The notes under the pieces are model-generated. The model had not been told where the DNA came from, ran no database searches, and saw only the letters and a list, made by a program, of their open reading frames with translations. From Gammaproteobacteria bacterium (GTDB taxonomy: Bacteria; Pseudomonadota; Gammaproteobacteria; Xanthomonadales; Rhodanobacteraceae): a stretch of 50,297 nucleotides of DNA. Both the position numbers and the translations under genes were made by a program. Positions 26,266 to 36,659 of this stretch are shown piece by piece. The stretch spans positions 1 through 50,297 of the forward strand of contig JAJPHQ010000033.1 of the NCBI GenBank assembly GCA_021325195.1, given 5' to 3'. Positions within the stretch are counted from its first letter, which is position 1. The number at the start of each line of letters is the position of its first letter.

Positions 26266-27042
26266 ATGGTTGCGTCGATCCATCGGCCGAGAAACCGGAT
26301 CGTGCTCGTGGCATGCCTGCTGGCGTGCGGCGGCGTGTGGACCCTCGCCGTGGCCGGCCGTTTCGACACGCCGCACCGCGAGACGGTCACGGATCCCACC
26401 CGCAGCTACCTGCCCGGCAAGTATTACGAACGTGCCGCGCTGGAAGCCATGCGCCGTCAGGACTACCGGAGCGCGCTCGACGATTACACGCGGGCGGCGT
26501 ACTGGGGCAACAAGGTCGCGCAATACAATCTCGGGGAAATCTATTTCCAGGGCATGGGAAACATCCCCGCCGATCCGGCCCGCGGCGTCGCGTGGCTGGG
26601 CATCGCCGCCGAGGCACACCAGCCCGATTACGGCAAGGCGCTGGTCGGCGCGTACAAGTCCCTGAGTCCTGAGGAACGCCGACGCGCGGACGGAATCTGG
26701 AAGGCGCTGCAGGCGAAATACGGCGACAGGCTCACCCTTGCCCGCGCGACCTTGGCTTTCGAGCATGCATATCATTCCGATCGCGTGGAATCGGCGACCA
26801 CCGAGGACGATCCCGACACCTACACCTTCAGGATCGGCGGCTACGATCCCGCCGGAAACATCCGTGACGAAGCCGATTTGATCTCGGACTTGAACGAGCT
26901 GGACATGCAGAACGGTGTCACGTCCCGGAAGGGCTTCTGGGCCGCCCGCAAGCAGGAATTCGCCAGCTTCGTCACCAGCCAGTTCGGGCGTGTCGAGATC
27001 GGGCCCATCCAGCCGATCGGCTCCGCAAAGCCGGCGCGGTGA
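26266..27042 (+). CDS. Sel1-repeat-like secreted or anchored protein
   Basis: 258 residues with an N-terminal hydrophobic segment (IVLVACLLACGGVWTLAVA) suited to a signal anchor. Residues ~50-125 form two or three Sel1/TPR-like helical pairs (YRSALDDYTRAAYWGNKVAQYNLGEIYFQG; DPARGVAWLGIAAEAHQPDYGKAL). The second half is unrecognised. Such repeats usually mediate protein contacts in the periplasm. The gene stands alone, converging on the TraB-family gene. Confidence 0.75.
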   Translation: MVASIHRPRNRIVLVACLLACGGVWTLAVAGRFDTPHRETVTDPTRSYLPGKYYERAALEAMRRQDYRSALDDYTRAAYWGNKVAQYNLGEIYFQGMGNIPADPARGVAWLGIAAEAHQPDYGKALVGAYKSLSPEERRRADGIWKALQAKYGDRLTLARATLAFEHAYHSDRVESATTEDDPDTYTFRIGGYDPAGNIRDEADLISDLNELDMQNGVTSRKGFWAARKQEFASFVTSQFGRVEIGPIQPIGSAKPAR

Positions 27043-27083
27043 AGGCGTGCCGCGCGCCGCATCGGCACGTTGCCGGCACGGGA

Positions 27084-28325
27084 TCACAACAACCGGCTGA
27101 AGATCCGGATGCCGGCGAGGTACTCGCCGAGGATGGTGCCGAGGTTGGTGAGCATGAACACCAGCAGCGTGCGCGCGACGCGGTTGCGCCACCAGCCGGA
27201 GACATGCAGCAGATCCTTGCGCAACGACTGGAAATCGGCCACCCGCGGCTTGCGCAGCCACGCCTCCACCATGCCGGCGAACACGCCCGACGACAGCCCG
27301 GGCGGCCGCAGCGGTTTCAGCGGACCCATGATCGCGGCGGTGAGGATCGACAGCGGATGGCCACCCGCGATCGCGGCGCCCAGCGCGCTCAGCACGCCGG
27401 TGTAGATCGCCCAGTCGCGCAGCGCGGCCCAGCCCATCGTGGTGCTGTGGTGGAACAGGAACGCGATCGCGACGAAGATCGCCAGCATCACGCCGACCGC
27501 GACGTATTTGGGCCATTTCGGTGCCGGGAGTTTCGCCGCCAGCGGCGCGAGGATCGCGTCCGGCGGCGCGGATTGTGTCCGAAGTTCCCGTCCGACGCCG
27601 GCCAGGTGCCCCGCGCCGATCACCACCAGCAAGCGCTTGATCAGGGGATTGCGCGCGGCTTCCTCGCGCAGGCGCGCGGCCATGAAGGCGTCGCGTTCGC
27701 CGATCAGCGCGTCGTACAGCGGTTTCGATCCGCGCGCGAATTCGCCGAACGCGCCTTCGAGGATGTCGCCCTGTTTCAGTTTCTCGATCTCGGCCTCGTC
27801 GATCTGCTCGCGCGAGAACACGCTCGCGAAAAGGCTGCCCAGTATCCCGATCCGGTCCCGGAAACGCACGCCGCGATAGGCGTGATTCAACGTGGCGCCG
27901 ATCTCGCGATCGACCAGCCACAGCGGCACGCCGCGCACCTCGGCGGCCCGCATCGCCGCCTTCATTTCCGCACCGGGTTCGATGCCGTACTGCTCGGCGA
28001 TCCGCTGCTGGAACGAGGACAGCGCCAGCGAGGCGAACACCATGCCGGCGTTGCCGCTGCGGATCACCTGGAACAGGTCCATCTTCGCGATCGCGTCGGG
28101 GTCGCGGATGCCGCGTGCGCGGATTTCGCACAGTTCCACCGCGATGGCGTCGAACGACTCGCGTTCGATCAGCGCATCGACGGCCTCCACCGAGGCGCGC
28201 GACACGTGCGCGGTACCCAGCAGCACGTATTCGACGCCGTCGCGTTCGATGCGCGCCGTCGGCTGGTCGTGCAGCGGATCGTGACTTGCGCCGGGGCCCG
28301 GCGGCGCCGTGGTCGAATCGTTCAA
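27084..28325 (-). CDS. TraB/PrgY family membrane protein
   Basis: 413 residues. N-terminal TraB domain with the family signatures VLLGTAHVSRASVEAVDALI (GTAH) and VVIGAGHLAGVG (GxxH), plus catalytic-like ELCE. The C-terminal ~150 residues contain about four membrane helices. PrgY of enterococci reduces pheromone activity; the bacterial chromosomal members are predicted metalloproteases of unknown substrate. Start is 9 bp after the aguB stop: last gene of the BamE-like/aguA/aguB operon. Confidence 0.88.
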   Translation of the reverse strand: MNDSTTAPPGPGASHDPLHDQPTARIERDGVEYVLLGTAHVSRASVEAVDALIERESFDAIAVELCEIRARGIRDPDAIAKMDLFQVIRSGNAGMVFASLALSSFQQRIAEQYGIEPGAEMKAAMRAAEVRGVPLWLVDREIGATLNHAYRGVRFRDRIGILGSLFASVFSREQIDEAEIEKLKQGDILEGAFGEFARGSKPLYDALIGERDAFMAARLREEAARNPLIKRLLVVIGAGHLAGVGRELRTQSAPPDAILAPLAAKLPAPKWPKYVAVGVMLAIFVAIAFLFHHSTTMGWAALRDWAIYTGVLSALGAAIAGGHPLSILTAAIMGPLKPLRPPGLSSGVFAGMVEAWLRKPRVADFQSLRKDLLHVSGWWRNRVARTLLVFMLTNLGTILGEYLAGIRIFSRLL

Positions 28326-28334
28326 GGCGCAGTC

Positions 28335-29222
<888 letters not shown>

Positions 29223-29333
29223 GTCCCGAAAGCCGTCACGCCGCGAACGAATGCCGATCGAGGGCAGGATACCAGTGGCGCCGGGCGTCATCGGCACCCG
29301 TTCACGTCGATTTGCGGACCGCCTTGCGCCTGT

Positions 29334-30374
29334 TCAAGCCAGGACGCCAGCCGGAAGCTGCATGGTCACGCAATGCAGGCTGCCGTTCTGCCAGATCAGC
29401 GGCCGGCAGGGAATCTGCACGACCTCGCGGTGCGGGTGGGCGATCGCGACCGTCTGCGCGGCGGCATCGTCGGCCTTGTCGCCGTAGGCCGGCAGCAGCA
29501 CCGCGCCGTTGACGATCAGGTAATTGGCGTACGACGCTGCGAGGCGGCGTCCCTCATCGAGGATGGGCCGGGGCCACGGCAGCGGGAACAGGCGGTAAGG
29601 CTTTCCGTCCGCCGTGCGCAGGGCTTCCAGCTCCGAACGCATGGCGGCGAGTTCTTCGTAGTGCGCGTCGTCGGGATCGCTGCACGCCTGATACACGATC
29701 GCATCGTCCGGTGCGAAACGGGCGAGGGTGTCGATGTGCGCGTCGGTGTCGTCGCCCTGCAGACAGCCATGGTCCAGCCACAGCACGCGCGAGGCGGAAA
29801 GCACGGCGCACAGCATGTGCTCGATCTGCTCGCGCGATTGGTCGGGATGGCGCTGGTGCAGGCAGCGCCAGCTGGTCAGGATCGTGCCGCGGCCGTCCGA
29901 TTCGATCGCGCCGCCTTCCAGCGCCCAGTCCACGCGCCGGTGCTGCGCGTCGGGGCGGAACAGCCCGCGCTCGATCAGCCCGGCAACCAGCGCGTCGTCC
30001 CGCGAAGCCTCGAACTTGCCGCCCCAGCCGGTGAAGCGGAAATCGGCCAGCACGAAACGGCCGCGATCGTCGCGCAGCGTGATCGGGCCGCTGTCACGCA
30101 GCCAGGTATCGTCGTAGGGAATCTCGACAAAACGTACCCGTGCGGGATCGGCGCGCGAGGCCTGCAATTTCGATTGCGCGCGTTCACGCACCGCGGCATC
30201 CGGCACGCAGACGATCGCGTTTTCGAAACGCGCAATCGCCGCCGTCAGAACGGCATAGGTGTCTTCGACCGTATCCAGCCGCGCTGCCCAGTCGGTGTCC
30301 CGATGCGGCCACGCGAGCAGCACCGCCGCCTGCGGTTCCCATTCCGCAGGCAGCCGCAAATTTGCGTTCGTCAT
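29334..30374 (-). CDS. aguA: Agmatine deiminase
   Basis: 346 residues, guanidino-group-modifying superfamily. Landmarks: LPAEWEPQAAVLLAWPHRDTDW at the N-terminus, PYDDTWLRDSGPI, WGGKFEASRDD, LEGGAIESDGRGTILTS, and the nucleophilic Cys in NGSLHCVTMQLP. It hydrolyses agmatine to N-carbamoylputrescine. Starts 4 bp after the BamE-like gene; aguB follows after 111 bp. Confidence 0.96.
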   Translation of the reverse strand: MTNANLRLPAEWEPQAAVLLAWPHRDTDWAARLDTVEDTYAVLTAAIARFENAIVCVPDAAVRERAQSKLQASRADPARVRFVEIPYDDTWLRDSGPITLRDDRGRFVLADFRFTGWGGKFEASRDDALVAGLIERGLFRPDAQHRRVDWALEGGAIESDGRGTILTSWRCLHQRHPDQSREQIEHMLCAVLSASRVLWLDHGCLQGDDTDAHIDTLARFAPDDAIVYQACSDPDDAHYEELAAMRSELEALRTADGKPYRLFPLPWPRPILDEGRRLAASYANYLIVNGAVLLPAYGDKADDAAAQTVAIAHPHREVVQIPCRPLIWQNGSLHCVTMQLPAGVLA

Positions 30375-30378
30375 GCGG

Positions 30379-30717
30379 TCAGAGCGCGTCGGGGCCCGGG
30401 GTACGCAACACGCTGTGGATCACGTGGTTGCGTTCGAAGTACACGATGTACTTCGCGTACTCCCAGCGGTTGATCGGCGGATGCCGGGGCGTGTCGCCGC
30501 CGCGGGTCTGCAGTTTCCTGAGCGGCGCGCCGTACTCGCGCTCGACCTGTGCCATGGTCATCCCGCGGCGGGGCAGGTTCATGTGCTGCTCCTGCCGGAC
30601 CTTGGCCTGCAACGATTCCTTGACATGCAGCGTATCGGCATGCACGGCGGGCGCGATCAGCGGCGTGACGGCGAGCGCGAAGGTGGCGGAAATCAGGGTG
30701 GTGACGATGCGTTTCAT
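30379..30717 (-). CDS. Small secreted BamE/SmpA-like protein
   Basis: 112 residues with a Sec signal peptide (IVTTLISATFALAVTPLIAPAVHA). The mature part has MNLPRRGMTMAQVEREYGAP and RWEYAKYIVYFERNHVIHSVL, the spacing seen in BamE/OmlA-like folds (a 'rGMs..eV...G.P' helix and a beta-hairpin). No lipobox Cys is present, so it is not BamE itself. Four bases before aguA, hence co-transcribed with agmatine catabolism; a link between the two functions is not obvious. Confidence 0.7.
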   Translation of the reverse strand: MKRIVTTLISATFALAVTPLIAPAVHADTLHVKESLQAKVRQEQHMNLPRRGMTMAQVEREYGAPLRKLQTRGGDTPRHPPINRWEYAKYIVYFERNHVIHSVLRTPGPDAL

Positions 30718-30838
30718 GGCACGAGTTCCCCCGGGCGCAGGGCGCCGTTGCGCGTGTTGTAGCAGAAGCCGTGTGGGCATTCCATGAATCTCCCCGCAAT
30801 CGGGACGGCCGTCACGCCGGCAACCAGGAGCAGGCAAG

Positions 30839-30859
30839 AAAAAGGCCGCTCGCGCGGCC
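30839..30859 (-). terminator. Intrinsic terminator, minus strand
   Basis: On the minus strand GGCCGC-GCGA-GCGGCC is followed directly by five T. A perfect 6-bp GC stem with a GNRA-type loop. It ends a transcript that comes from the rpmJ side but lies beyond rpmJ's own terminator, and it is ~120 bp in front of the BamE-like gene, so it may belong to a small RNA or an attenuated leader. Confidence 0.75.
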
Positions 30860-30975
30860 CTTTCGTCAATCGGGAGGGAAACCTTTGAGAATCGTCGCGA
30901 GCGAAGGCAGATTGACCGCCGCCGGAGCGCAGGAACCGGAGTGTACACGTCAGCACATGAAGATTCCTTGGCCCC
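30839..30975 (-). ncRNA. Candidate structured RNA ending in a terminator
   Basis: Between the two minus-strand terminators no credible protein is encoded. A 7-bp inverted repeat (GTCAATC at 30865-30871 with GATTGAC at 30910-30916) encloses a second partial stem (CCTT/AAGG with TCG/CGA), and the terminator hairpin follows immediately. TACACT on the minus strand near 30950 could be a -10, but no matching -35 is seen. It could be a small RNA or a leader of the BamE-like/agu operon; no known riboswitch class was recognised. The 5' end given is only the limit of the gap. Confidence 0.3.
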
Positions 30976-30997
30976 AAAACGGTACATCCATGTACCG
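30976..30997 (-). terminator. rpmJ intrinsic terminator
   Basis: Minus strand: CGGTACA-TGGA-TGTACCG, a perfect 7-bp stem with a 4-base loop, followed by TTTT (after one G shared with the stem end). Lies ~60 bases after the rpmJ stop. Confidence 0.7.
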
Positions 30998-31058
30998 GGC
31001 CTGATCCGAGCACCGCCGGCGGCCGATATGCCGAGCGCAGCAGGTTATCGAAGGTTTC

Positions 31059-31184
31059 CTAGCGCTGGCGCGCCTTGAACCGGGGATTGCTCTTGCAGAT
31101 CACGAACACCTTGCCGCGCCGGCGCACGACCTTGCAGTCGCGATGCCGCTGTTTCGCGGACTTCAGGGACGAAAGCACCTTCAC
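31059..31184 (-). CDS. rpmJ: 50S ribosomal protein L36 (YkgO/RpmJ2 type)
   Basis: 41 residues from GTG 31184, with AAGGAG 9 bases upstream: begins [20 protein letters not shown] and ends [12 protein letters not shown]. Only two Cys remain (DC and IC), so the C-C-C-H zinc ribbon of standard L36 is incomplete; this is the zinc-independent paralogue, which is the usual L36 in Xanthomonadales. Standing apart from the spc operon is normal for this form. Confidence 0.95.
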   Translation of the reverse strand: MKVLSSLKSAKQRHRDCKVVRRRGKVFVICKSNPRFKARQR

Positions 31185-31374
31185 GGCTGGACTCCTTCAA
31201 AGAAAGGTGCAGCCACGAATGGCTGCTGGCTGATCTTCGCGTTCGCGGACGAACGCGCGGACGAAGCAGGAAAGTCTAGCTTGGGCAGTCACTTGCCGCA
31301 AGCGGCGGGAATCGGCTTCCCGGGCCCGTTATGCTTGGCGGATTCGCTTCGCAACCTTCAGGAGACAAGCCACC

Positions 31375-33420
31375 GTGGCCGCCGATCTGGATCAGACCTG
31401 CGTCAATACCATCCGTTTCCTGTCCGTGGACATGGTGCAGAAGGCCAACAGCGGCCACCCCGGCCTGCCGCTGGGCGCGGCGCCGATGGCCTACGTGCTG
31501 TGGACGAAGTTCCTGAAGCACAATCCGGCCAATCCGCGCTGGGTCGATCGCGATCGTTTCGTGCTGTCGGCGGGACACGGCTCGGCGCTGCTCTACAGCC
31601 TGCTGTACCTGACCGGCTACGACCTCTCGCTGGACGACATCAAGCAGTTCCGCCAATGGGGCAGCAGGACGCCGGGCCACCCCGAGCGCGGCCACACGCC
31701 GGGCGTGGAAACCACCACCGGGCCGCTGGGGCAGGGCATGGCCAACGCGGTCGGGATGGCGATGGCCGAGGCGCAACTCGCCGCGCGCTACAACCGCGAA
31801 GGCCACAAGGTCGTCGATCATTACACGTGGGCGCTCGTCAGCGACGGCGACCTGATGGAAGGCGTCGCGTCGGAAGCGGCGTCGCTGGCCGGGCATCTGA
31901 AACTCGGCAAGCTGATTTGTCTCTACGACGACAATTACGTGACGCTGGCGGCCGGCACCGACATCACCTTCACCGAGGACCGCGCCGCACGCTTCAAGGC
32001 CTACGGCTGGCACGTGCAGACGGTCGAGGACGGCAACGATCTCGATGCCATCGAAAAGGCCATCAAGCGTGCCAAGGGCAAGAAGGATCGGCCGTCGCTG
32101 ATCCTGGTGCGTACCCACATCGGCTACGGCTCGCCGCTGCAGGACAGCTACAAGGCGCACGGTTCGCCGCTGGGCGCTGACAACGTCGCGAAGACCAAAC
32201 AGAAACTCGGCTGGCCGGTCGAGCCGGCGTTCCTGGTTCCGGACGGAGCGCTCGCGCATTTCCGCGAAGCGCTGAAAAAAGGCAAGGGCGCCGAGGCCGG
32301 CTGGAAGCGCCGCTGGAACAAATATGCCAAGGCATTTCCGGAGCTTGCGGCGGAATTGCAAGGTTCCCTCGAAGGCAAGCTGCCGCCCGGATGGGATGCT
32401 GACGTGCCGGTATTCCCGGCCGACGCCAAGGGCATCGCCACCCGTGCCGCCGGCGGCAAGGTGCTGTCGGCGATCGCGCCGAAGCTGCCGGCCATCACGG
32501 GCGGTTCGGCCGATCTCGATCCCTCGACGTATACGGCGGTCAAGGGTCTCGGCGTGTTTTCGCCCGGCAAGGAACCCGACGAGCAGGGCGCCGACGACGA
32601 GGTGTGGAGTTACGCCGGCCGGAATCTCCATTTCGGCGTGCGCGAGCACGCGATGGGTTCGATCGCCAACGGCATGGCCGCGCACGGCGGGTTCATTCCG
32701 TACACCGCGACCTTCATGGTGTTCTCCGATTACATGCGCCCGCCCATGCGCCTTGCCGCGATCATGGGACTGCACGTGATCAACGTGTTCACCCATGACT
32801 CCATCGCGGTGGGCGAGGACGGCCCCACCCACGAGCCGGTCGAACAGCTCGCCGGTCTGCGGTCCGTGCCGAATTTGACCGTGATCCGTCCGGGCGATGC
32901 CAATGAAACCGCCGTCGCGTGGAAGGTCGCGATCGAGAGCGCCAAAAATCCGACCGCGATCATCCTGTCACGCCAGAACGTGCCGACGCTGGACCGCAAC
33001 AAGTTCGCCAGCGCCGAGGGTTTGCGCAAGGGCGCGTACGTGTTGCTGGATGCGCCGGGCGGTTCGCCTGACCTCATCCTGATCGGCACCGGCGCCGAAA
33101 CCGCGCTGGTCGCGCAGGCCGTCGAAAAGCTGCAGGCCGAAGGCATCAAGGCCCGCGCGGTGTCGATGCCGAGCTGGAAACTGTTCGAGCAGCAGGATCA
33201 GGCCTACTGCGATTCCGTGCTGCCGCCGAACGTGCACGCGCGCCTCGCGGTGGAAGCCGGCTGTCGCCAGGGCTGGGAACGCTGGGTCGGCGACGCCGGT
33301 GCAACCTTGACCGTCGACCGCTATGGCGCGTCCGCGCCCGGCGAGGTCGTGCTCGAAAAATACGGCTTCACCGTCGACAACGTGATCGCGAAAGCGAAAG
33401 CGCTGTTGAGCGCGGGATGA
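31375..33420 (+). CDS. tkt: Transketolase
   Basis: 681 residues starting at GTG (CAGGAGA upstream). Thiamine-diphosphate enzyme of the pentose phosphate pathway. Visible: substrate-site AMANSGHPG-like [31 protein letters not shown]; ThDP/Mg2+ motif [22 protein letters not shown]; pyrimidine-domain [41 protein letters not shown]. Full family length (~665). Only 7 bp from the end of the convergent ypjD-like gene. Confidence 0.97.
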   Translation: MAADLDQTCVNTIRFLSVDMVQKANSGHPGLPLGAAPMAYVLWTKFLKHNPANPRWVDRDRFVLSAGHGSALLYSLLYLTGYDLSLDDIKQFRQWGSRTPGHPERGHTPGVETTTGPLGQGMANAVGMAMAEAQLAARYNREGHKVVDHYTWALVSDGDLMEGVASEAASLAGHLKLGKLICLYDDNYVTLAAGTDITFTEDRAARFKAYGWHVQTVEDGNDLDAIEKAIKRAKGKKDRPSLILVRTHIGYGSPLQDSYKAHGSPLGADNVAKTKQKLGWPVEPAFLVPDGALAHFREALKKGKGAEAGWKRRWNKYAKAFPELAAELQGSLEGKLPPGWDADVPVFPADAKGIATRAAGGKVLSAIAPKLPAITGGSADLDPSTYTAVKGLGVFSPGKEPDEQGADDEVWSYAGRNLHFGVREHAMGSIANGMAAHGGFIPYTATFMVFSDYMRPPMRLAAIMGLHVINVFTHDSIAVGEDGPTHEPVEQLAGLRSVPNLTVIRPGDANETAVAWKVAIESAKNPTAIILSRQNVPTLDRNKFASAEGLRKGAYVLLDAPGGSPDLILIGTGAETALVAQAVEKLQAEGIKARAVSMPSWKLFEQQDQAYCDSVLPPNVHARLAVEAGCRQGWERWVGDAGATLTVDRYGASAPGEVVLEKYGFTVDNVIAKAKALLSAG

Positions 33421-33427
33421 CGCCCGC

Positions 33428-34240
33428 TTACATCCCGCGGTGCAGGATCAATTCCAGCACGAACTTCGAGCCGAAGAACGCCAGCAGCAGCACCGCCATC
33501 CCGATCAGGGTCAGGTTCACCGCGCTGCGGCCGCGCCAGCCCCAGCGCCAGCGGCCGATCAGCAGCACGCCGAACACGATCCACGCGATCACCGACAGCA
33601 CCGCGACCTGGGCCTGATGCTGCGAACGCAGGTCGTGCACGAACAGCGCGCCGGACAGCAGCGTGAGGGTCAACAGCGCAAAGCCCGCTCCGATCAGCCG
33701 GAACATCAGCGATTCGGTGCGCGTCAGCGGCGGCAGCGCGCGCGCCAGCGCGACCGGCTGGCGGCTGCGCAGGGCGCGTTCCTGCGCCGCCAGCAGGATG
33801 GCCAGCACGGCCGCGATCGCGAGCAGGCCGTAGGCCAGCAGCGCGATGGTGACGTGCAGCTTGATCTGCCAATCGAGCGCGAACGGCGCGGTCGGCGGCG
33901 CCAGGAATTCGTCGATCGCGAGAAACAGCGCGGCCAGGGGAAACAGTATGATGCCCAGCGCGGCGACCGGCCGCGCGAGGTTCACGATCAGCGTGAGAGC
34001 AGCGATCACCGCCGCGACCAGCGACAGCGCGGCGAAGAAATGCAGGTCCACCGCGCCGCGGTGGATGCCGAACAGCACGGCGAAGTGCAGCAGCACGGCC
34101 AGCGCGCCGGTGACCAGCGCCGCGCGCCGCGGCACCGAGCCCGCGTCCAGCAGCGGCCGCGCCAGCGCCGCGGCGGATGCCAGATAAAGCGCGATCGAGA
34201 GCACCGCCAGCAGTTCGGGTATCTGGGAATGCGCCTGCAT
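33428..34240 (-). CDS. ypjD: YpjD/CcsA-family inner-membrane protein
   Basis: 270 residues with about eight membrane helices. Conserved His in LHFAVLFGIHRG, WQIKLHVTIALLAYGLLAI and HDLRSQHQAQVAVLSVIAW match the CcsA/HemX-like cytochrome c assembly superfamily. In E. coli the homologue (ypjD, also called corE) is the divergent neighbour of ffh, as here apart from an inserted MarR-GNAT gene. Role in haem handling or magnesium/cobalt homeostasis is from related proteins. Confidence 0.82.
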   Translation of the reverse strand: MQAHSQIPELLAVLSIALYLASAAALARPLLDAGSVPRRAALVTGALAVLLHFAVLFGIHRGAVDLHFFAALSLVAAVIAALTLIVNLARPVAALGIILFPLAALFLAIDEFLAPPTAPFALDWQIKLHVTIALLAYGLLAIAAVLAILLAAQERALRSRQPVALARALPPLTRTESLMFRLIGAGFALLTLTLLSGALFVHDLRSQHQAQVAVLSVIAWIVFGVLLIGRWRWGWRGRSAVNLTLIGMAVLLLAFFGSKFVLELILHRGM

Positions 34241-34339
34241 CGCGCGAGTGTCGCACAAGCCGTGGGGCGACGGGAGGTGCGATCGCGGATGTCCGGCCGG
34301 CACGCCTCCGCGTGCGGGCATTTGCGAAACCGGAATTGT

Positions 34340-34353
34340 CTGACTAAAGTCAG
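34340..34353. promoter_or_regulatory. Palindrome next to the MarR-GNAT start codon
   Basis: CTGACT-AA-AGTCAG, perfect 6-bp arms, ending 3 bases before ATG 34357. A protein bound here would block initiation, so it is the best candidate for an autoregulatory MarR-type operator. No ribosome site fits between it and the ATG; the mRNA may be leaderless. Confidence 0.5.
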
Positions 34354-34356
34354 CAA

Positions 34357-35235
34357 ATGACCGTGGCCGTGCAGCGTATCCGCGCGTTCAACCGCACCGT
34401 GACACGACGGCTGGGCGTGCTGAGCGAGAAATACCTGGGACGGGAGCGGCCCTACGCCGAATCACGCCTGCTGTTCGAGATCGGCACCAAGGGCGCGGAT
34501 GCGCGGGCATTGCGCCTGAGGCTGGGGATGGATTCCGGATTCCTGAGCCGGCTGCTGCGCTCGCTCGAACGGAAGCGGCTGGTCACCGTGCGGCCTTCCC
34601 CCGGGGACGGGCGCGTCAGGGTAGTTCGACTGTCGCGCGCGGGGCTTGCCGAGTTGCGCCGGATCGACGCGCTTTCCGACAGGCTGGCGCGCTCCATGCT
34701 GGCGCCGCTGAGCCGGGCGCAGACGCAACGTCTGGTGGCGGCGATGACGGAAGTCGAAAGCCTGTTGCGCGCATCGGGCGTCGAGATCGCACCGGCGGAG
34801 CCCGCCAGCCGGGAGGCGCGGTATTGCCTCGATCAATACTTCGGCGAAATCGACGCACGCTTTCCCGGCGGTTTCGACCGCGGCCGCAGCCTGTCCGGAC
34901 ACGCGGATTTCGTCCCGCCGCGCGGCTGCATGCTGATCGCGCGCCTGTTCGGGGAACCGGTCGGCTGCGGCGCGCTGCGGACGCTGGGTGCCGACGTCGG
35001 CGAGATCAAGCACATGTGGGTCTCGCCGGATGCCCGCGGACTCGGAATCGGCCATCGGCTGCTGGACGGGCTGGAGCGGGCCGCGAAAAGGCGCAGGATG
35101 CACGCGATCCGGCTCGATACCAACGCGTCCCTCACCGAGGCATTGCACTTCTATCGATCGGCCGGATACCGGAAGATCGACCGCTATAACGACAATCCCT
35201 ACGCGCACCACTGGTTCGAGAAGACCTTGAAGTAA
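34357..35235 (+). CDS. MarR regulator-GNAT acetyltransferase fusion
   Basis: 292 residues. Residues ~1-140: MarR winged helix (RPYAESRLLFEIGTKGADARALRLRL, DSGFLSRLLRSLERKRLVTVRPSPGDGRVRVVRLSRAG). Residues ~150-292: GNAT fold with acetyl-CoA loop HMWVSPDARGLGIGHRLLDGLE, then LDTNASLTEALHFYRSAGY and NPYAHHWFEKTL. Such fusions may sense or modify a small molecule or protein and regulate accordingly; the substrate is unknown. Inserted between ypjD and ffh, where many relatives have nothing. Confidence 0.9.
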   Translation: MTVAVQRIRAFNRTVTRRLGVLSEKYLGRERPYAESRLLFEIGTKGADARALRLRLGMDSGFLSRLLRSLERKRLVTVRPSPGDGRVRVVRLSRAGLAELRRIDALSDRLARSMLAPLSRAQTQRLVAAMTEVESLLRASGVEIAPAEPASREARYCLDQYFGEIDARFPGGFDRGRSLSGHADFVPPRGCMLIARLFGEPVGCGALRTLGADVGEIKHMWVSPDARGLGIGHRLLDGLERAAKRRRMHAIRLDTNASLTEALHFYRSAGYRKIDRYNDNPYAHHWFEKTLK

Positions 35236-35252
35236 CGGGTGCCCGCTATAAT
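35227..35252 (+). promoter_or_regulatory. Putative ffh promoter
   Basis: Perfect -10 TATAAT at 35247-35252, 28 bp before the ffh start. A -35-like TTGAAG (35227-35232) overlaps the end of the MarR-GNAT gene at 14-base spacing, which is short; the real -35 may differ or be weak. Confidence 0.5.
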
Positions 35253-35280
35253 TCGGCGTTTCGCACCTTCACCGCATCCC

Positions 35281-36645
35281 ATGTTCGACAACCTGACCCA
35301 ACGCCTGTCCGCCACCGTCCAGCGCCTGACCGGGCGCGGACGGCTGACCGAGGAAAACATCCGCGAGTCGCTGCGCGAGGTGAGCGTGGCGCTGCTGGAG
35401 GCCGACGTGGCGCTGCCGGTGGTGCAGGCGCTGATCCAGCGGATCAAGGTGCGCGCGGTCGGGCAGGAGGTGCTGAAGTCGCTGACGCCGGGGCAGGCGC
35501 TGGTCAGGGTGGTGCGCGACGAGCTGACCGCCGTGATGGGCACCCGCAACGATGCCTTGCACCTTGCCGCGACGCCGCCCGCGGTGGTGCTGATGGTGGG
35601 CCTGCAGGGCTCGGGCAAGACCACCACGGTCGCGAAGCTCGCGCGGCACCTGATCGAGCGCAGGAAGAAGGTGCTGGTGGTCAGCGCCGACGTGTACCGT
35701 CCGGCCGCGATCGAGCAGTTGCAGACGCTGGCGGAGCAGGTCGGCGCGGGCTTCGTGCCCTCGCGGGCGGGCGAGGATCCCGTCGCGATCGCCCGGGGCG
35801 CGGTCGAAACCGCCAGACGCGAGGTCGCCGACGTGCTGATCGTCGATACCGCGGGCCGCACCACGATCGACCAAGCGATGATGGCCGAGATCAAGGCGCT
35901 GCACGATGCGCTGAATCCGGTCGAGACGCTGTTCGTGGTCGATGCGATGACCGGTCAGGACGCGGCCAACACCGCCAAGGCTTTTGCGGACGCGCTGCCG
36001 CTGACCGGCGTGATCCTGACGAAAGTGGATGGCGACGCGCGCGGCGGTGCGGCGCTGTCGGTGCGCTACGTCACCGGCCGGCCGATCAAGTTCCTCGGCG
36101 CCGGTGAAAAAACCGATGCGCTGGAGCCGTTCCATCCCGACCGCATGGCGACCCGCATCCTCGGCATGGGCGACGTGCTGTCGCTGATCGAGGACGTGCA
36201 GCAGAAAACCGACGCCGAGAAGGCGGCCAAGCTCGCGGCGAAAGTGGCCAAGGGCAAGCGCTTCGACTTGAACGACATGAAGGACCAGCTCGACCAGATG
36301 CTCAACATGGGCGGACTGGCCGGCCTGATGGAGAAGCTGCCGGGCGTGTCGTCGCTGCCCGACAAGGTGAAATCGCAGGTCAACGACAGGGAAGTGAAGA
36401 AGATGATCGCGATCATCGGCTCGATGACCAAGAAGGAACGCCGCCACCCCGACCTGTTGAACGGCTCGCGGCGTGCGCGCGTGGCGCGCGGTTCCGGCAC
36501 CCAGCCGGCCGACGTCAATCGCCTCTTGAAGCAGTACACCCAGATGGAAAAGATGATGGGCAAGTTCGCCCGCGGCGGCATGAAGGGGCTGATGCGCCAG
36601 ATGTCGGGGGCCATGAAAGGCATGGGCGGCCGGCCGGGCTTCTGA
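35281..36645 (+). CDS. ffh: Signal recognition particle protein Ffh
   Basis: 454 residues. N domain helices (FDNLTQRLSATVQRLTGRGRLTEENI), GTPase G domain with P-loop GLQGSGKTT (107-115), DTAGR, TKVDGDARGGAAL, and a Met-rich M domain ending GMKGLMRQMSGAMKGMGGRPGF that binds signal peptides and 4.5S RNA. ATG 35281 gives the normal N-terminus. Starts the series ffh-rpsP-rimM-trmD-rplS, but rpsP has its own promoter-like sequence. Confidence 0.98.
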   Translation: MFDNLTQRLSATVQRLTGRGRLTEENIRESLREVSVALLEADVALPVVQALIQRIKVRAVGQEVLKSLTPGQALVRVVRDELTAVMGTRNDALHLAATPPAVVLMVGLQGSGKTTTVAKLARHLIERRKKVLVVSADVYRPAAIEQLQTLAEQVGAGFVPSRAGEDPVAIARGAVETARREVADVLIVDTAGRTTIDQAMMAEIKALHDALNPVETLFVVDAMTGQDAANTAKAFADALPLTGVILTKVDGDARGGAALSVRYVTGRPIKFLGAGEKTDALEPFHPDRMATRILGMGDVLSLIEDVQQKTDAEKAAKLAAKVAKGKRFDLNDMKDQLDQMLNMGGLAGLMEKLPGVSSLPDKVKSQVNDREVKKMIAIIGSMTKKERRHPDLLNGSRRARVARGSGTQPADVNRLLKQYTQMEKMMGKFARGGMKGLMRQMSGAMKGMGGRPGF

Positions 36646-36659
36646 ACGGGCCGTCCGGA

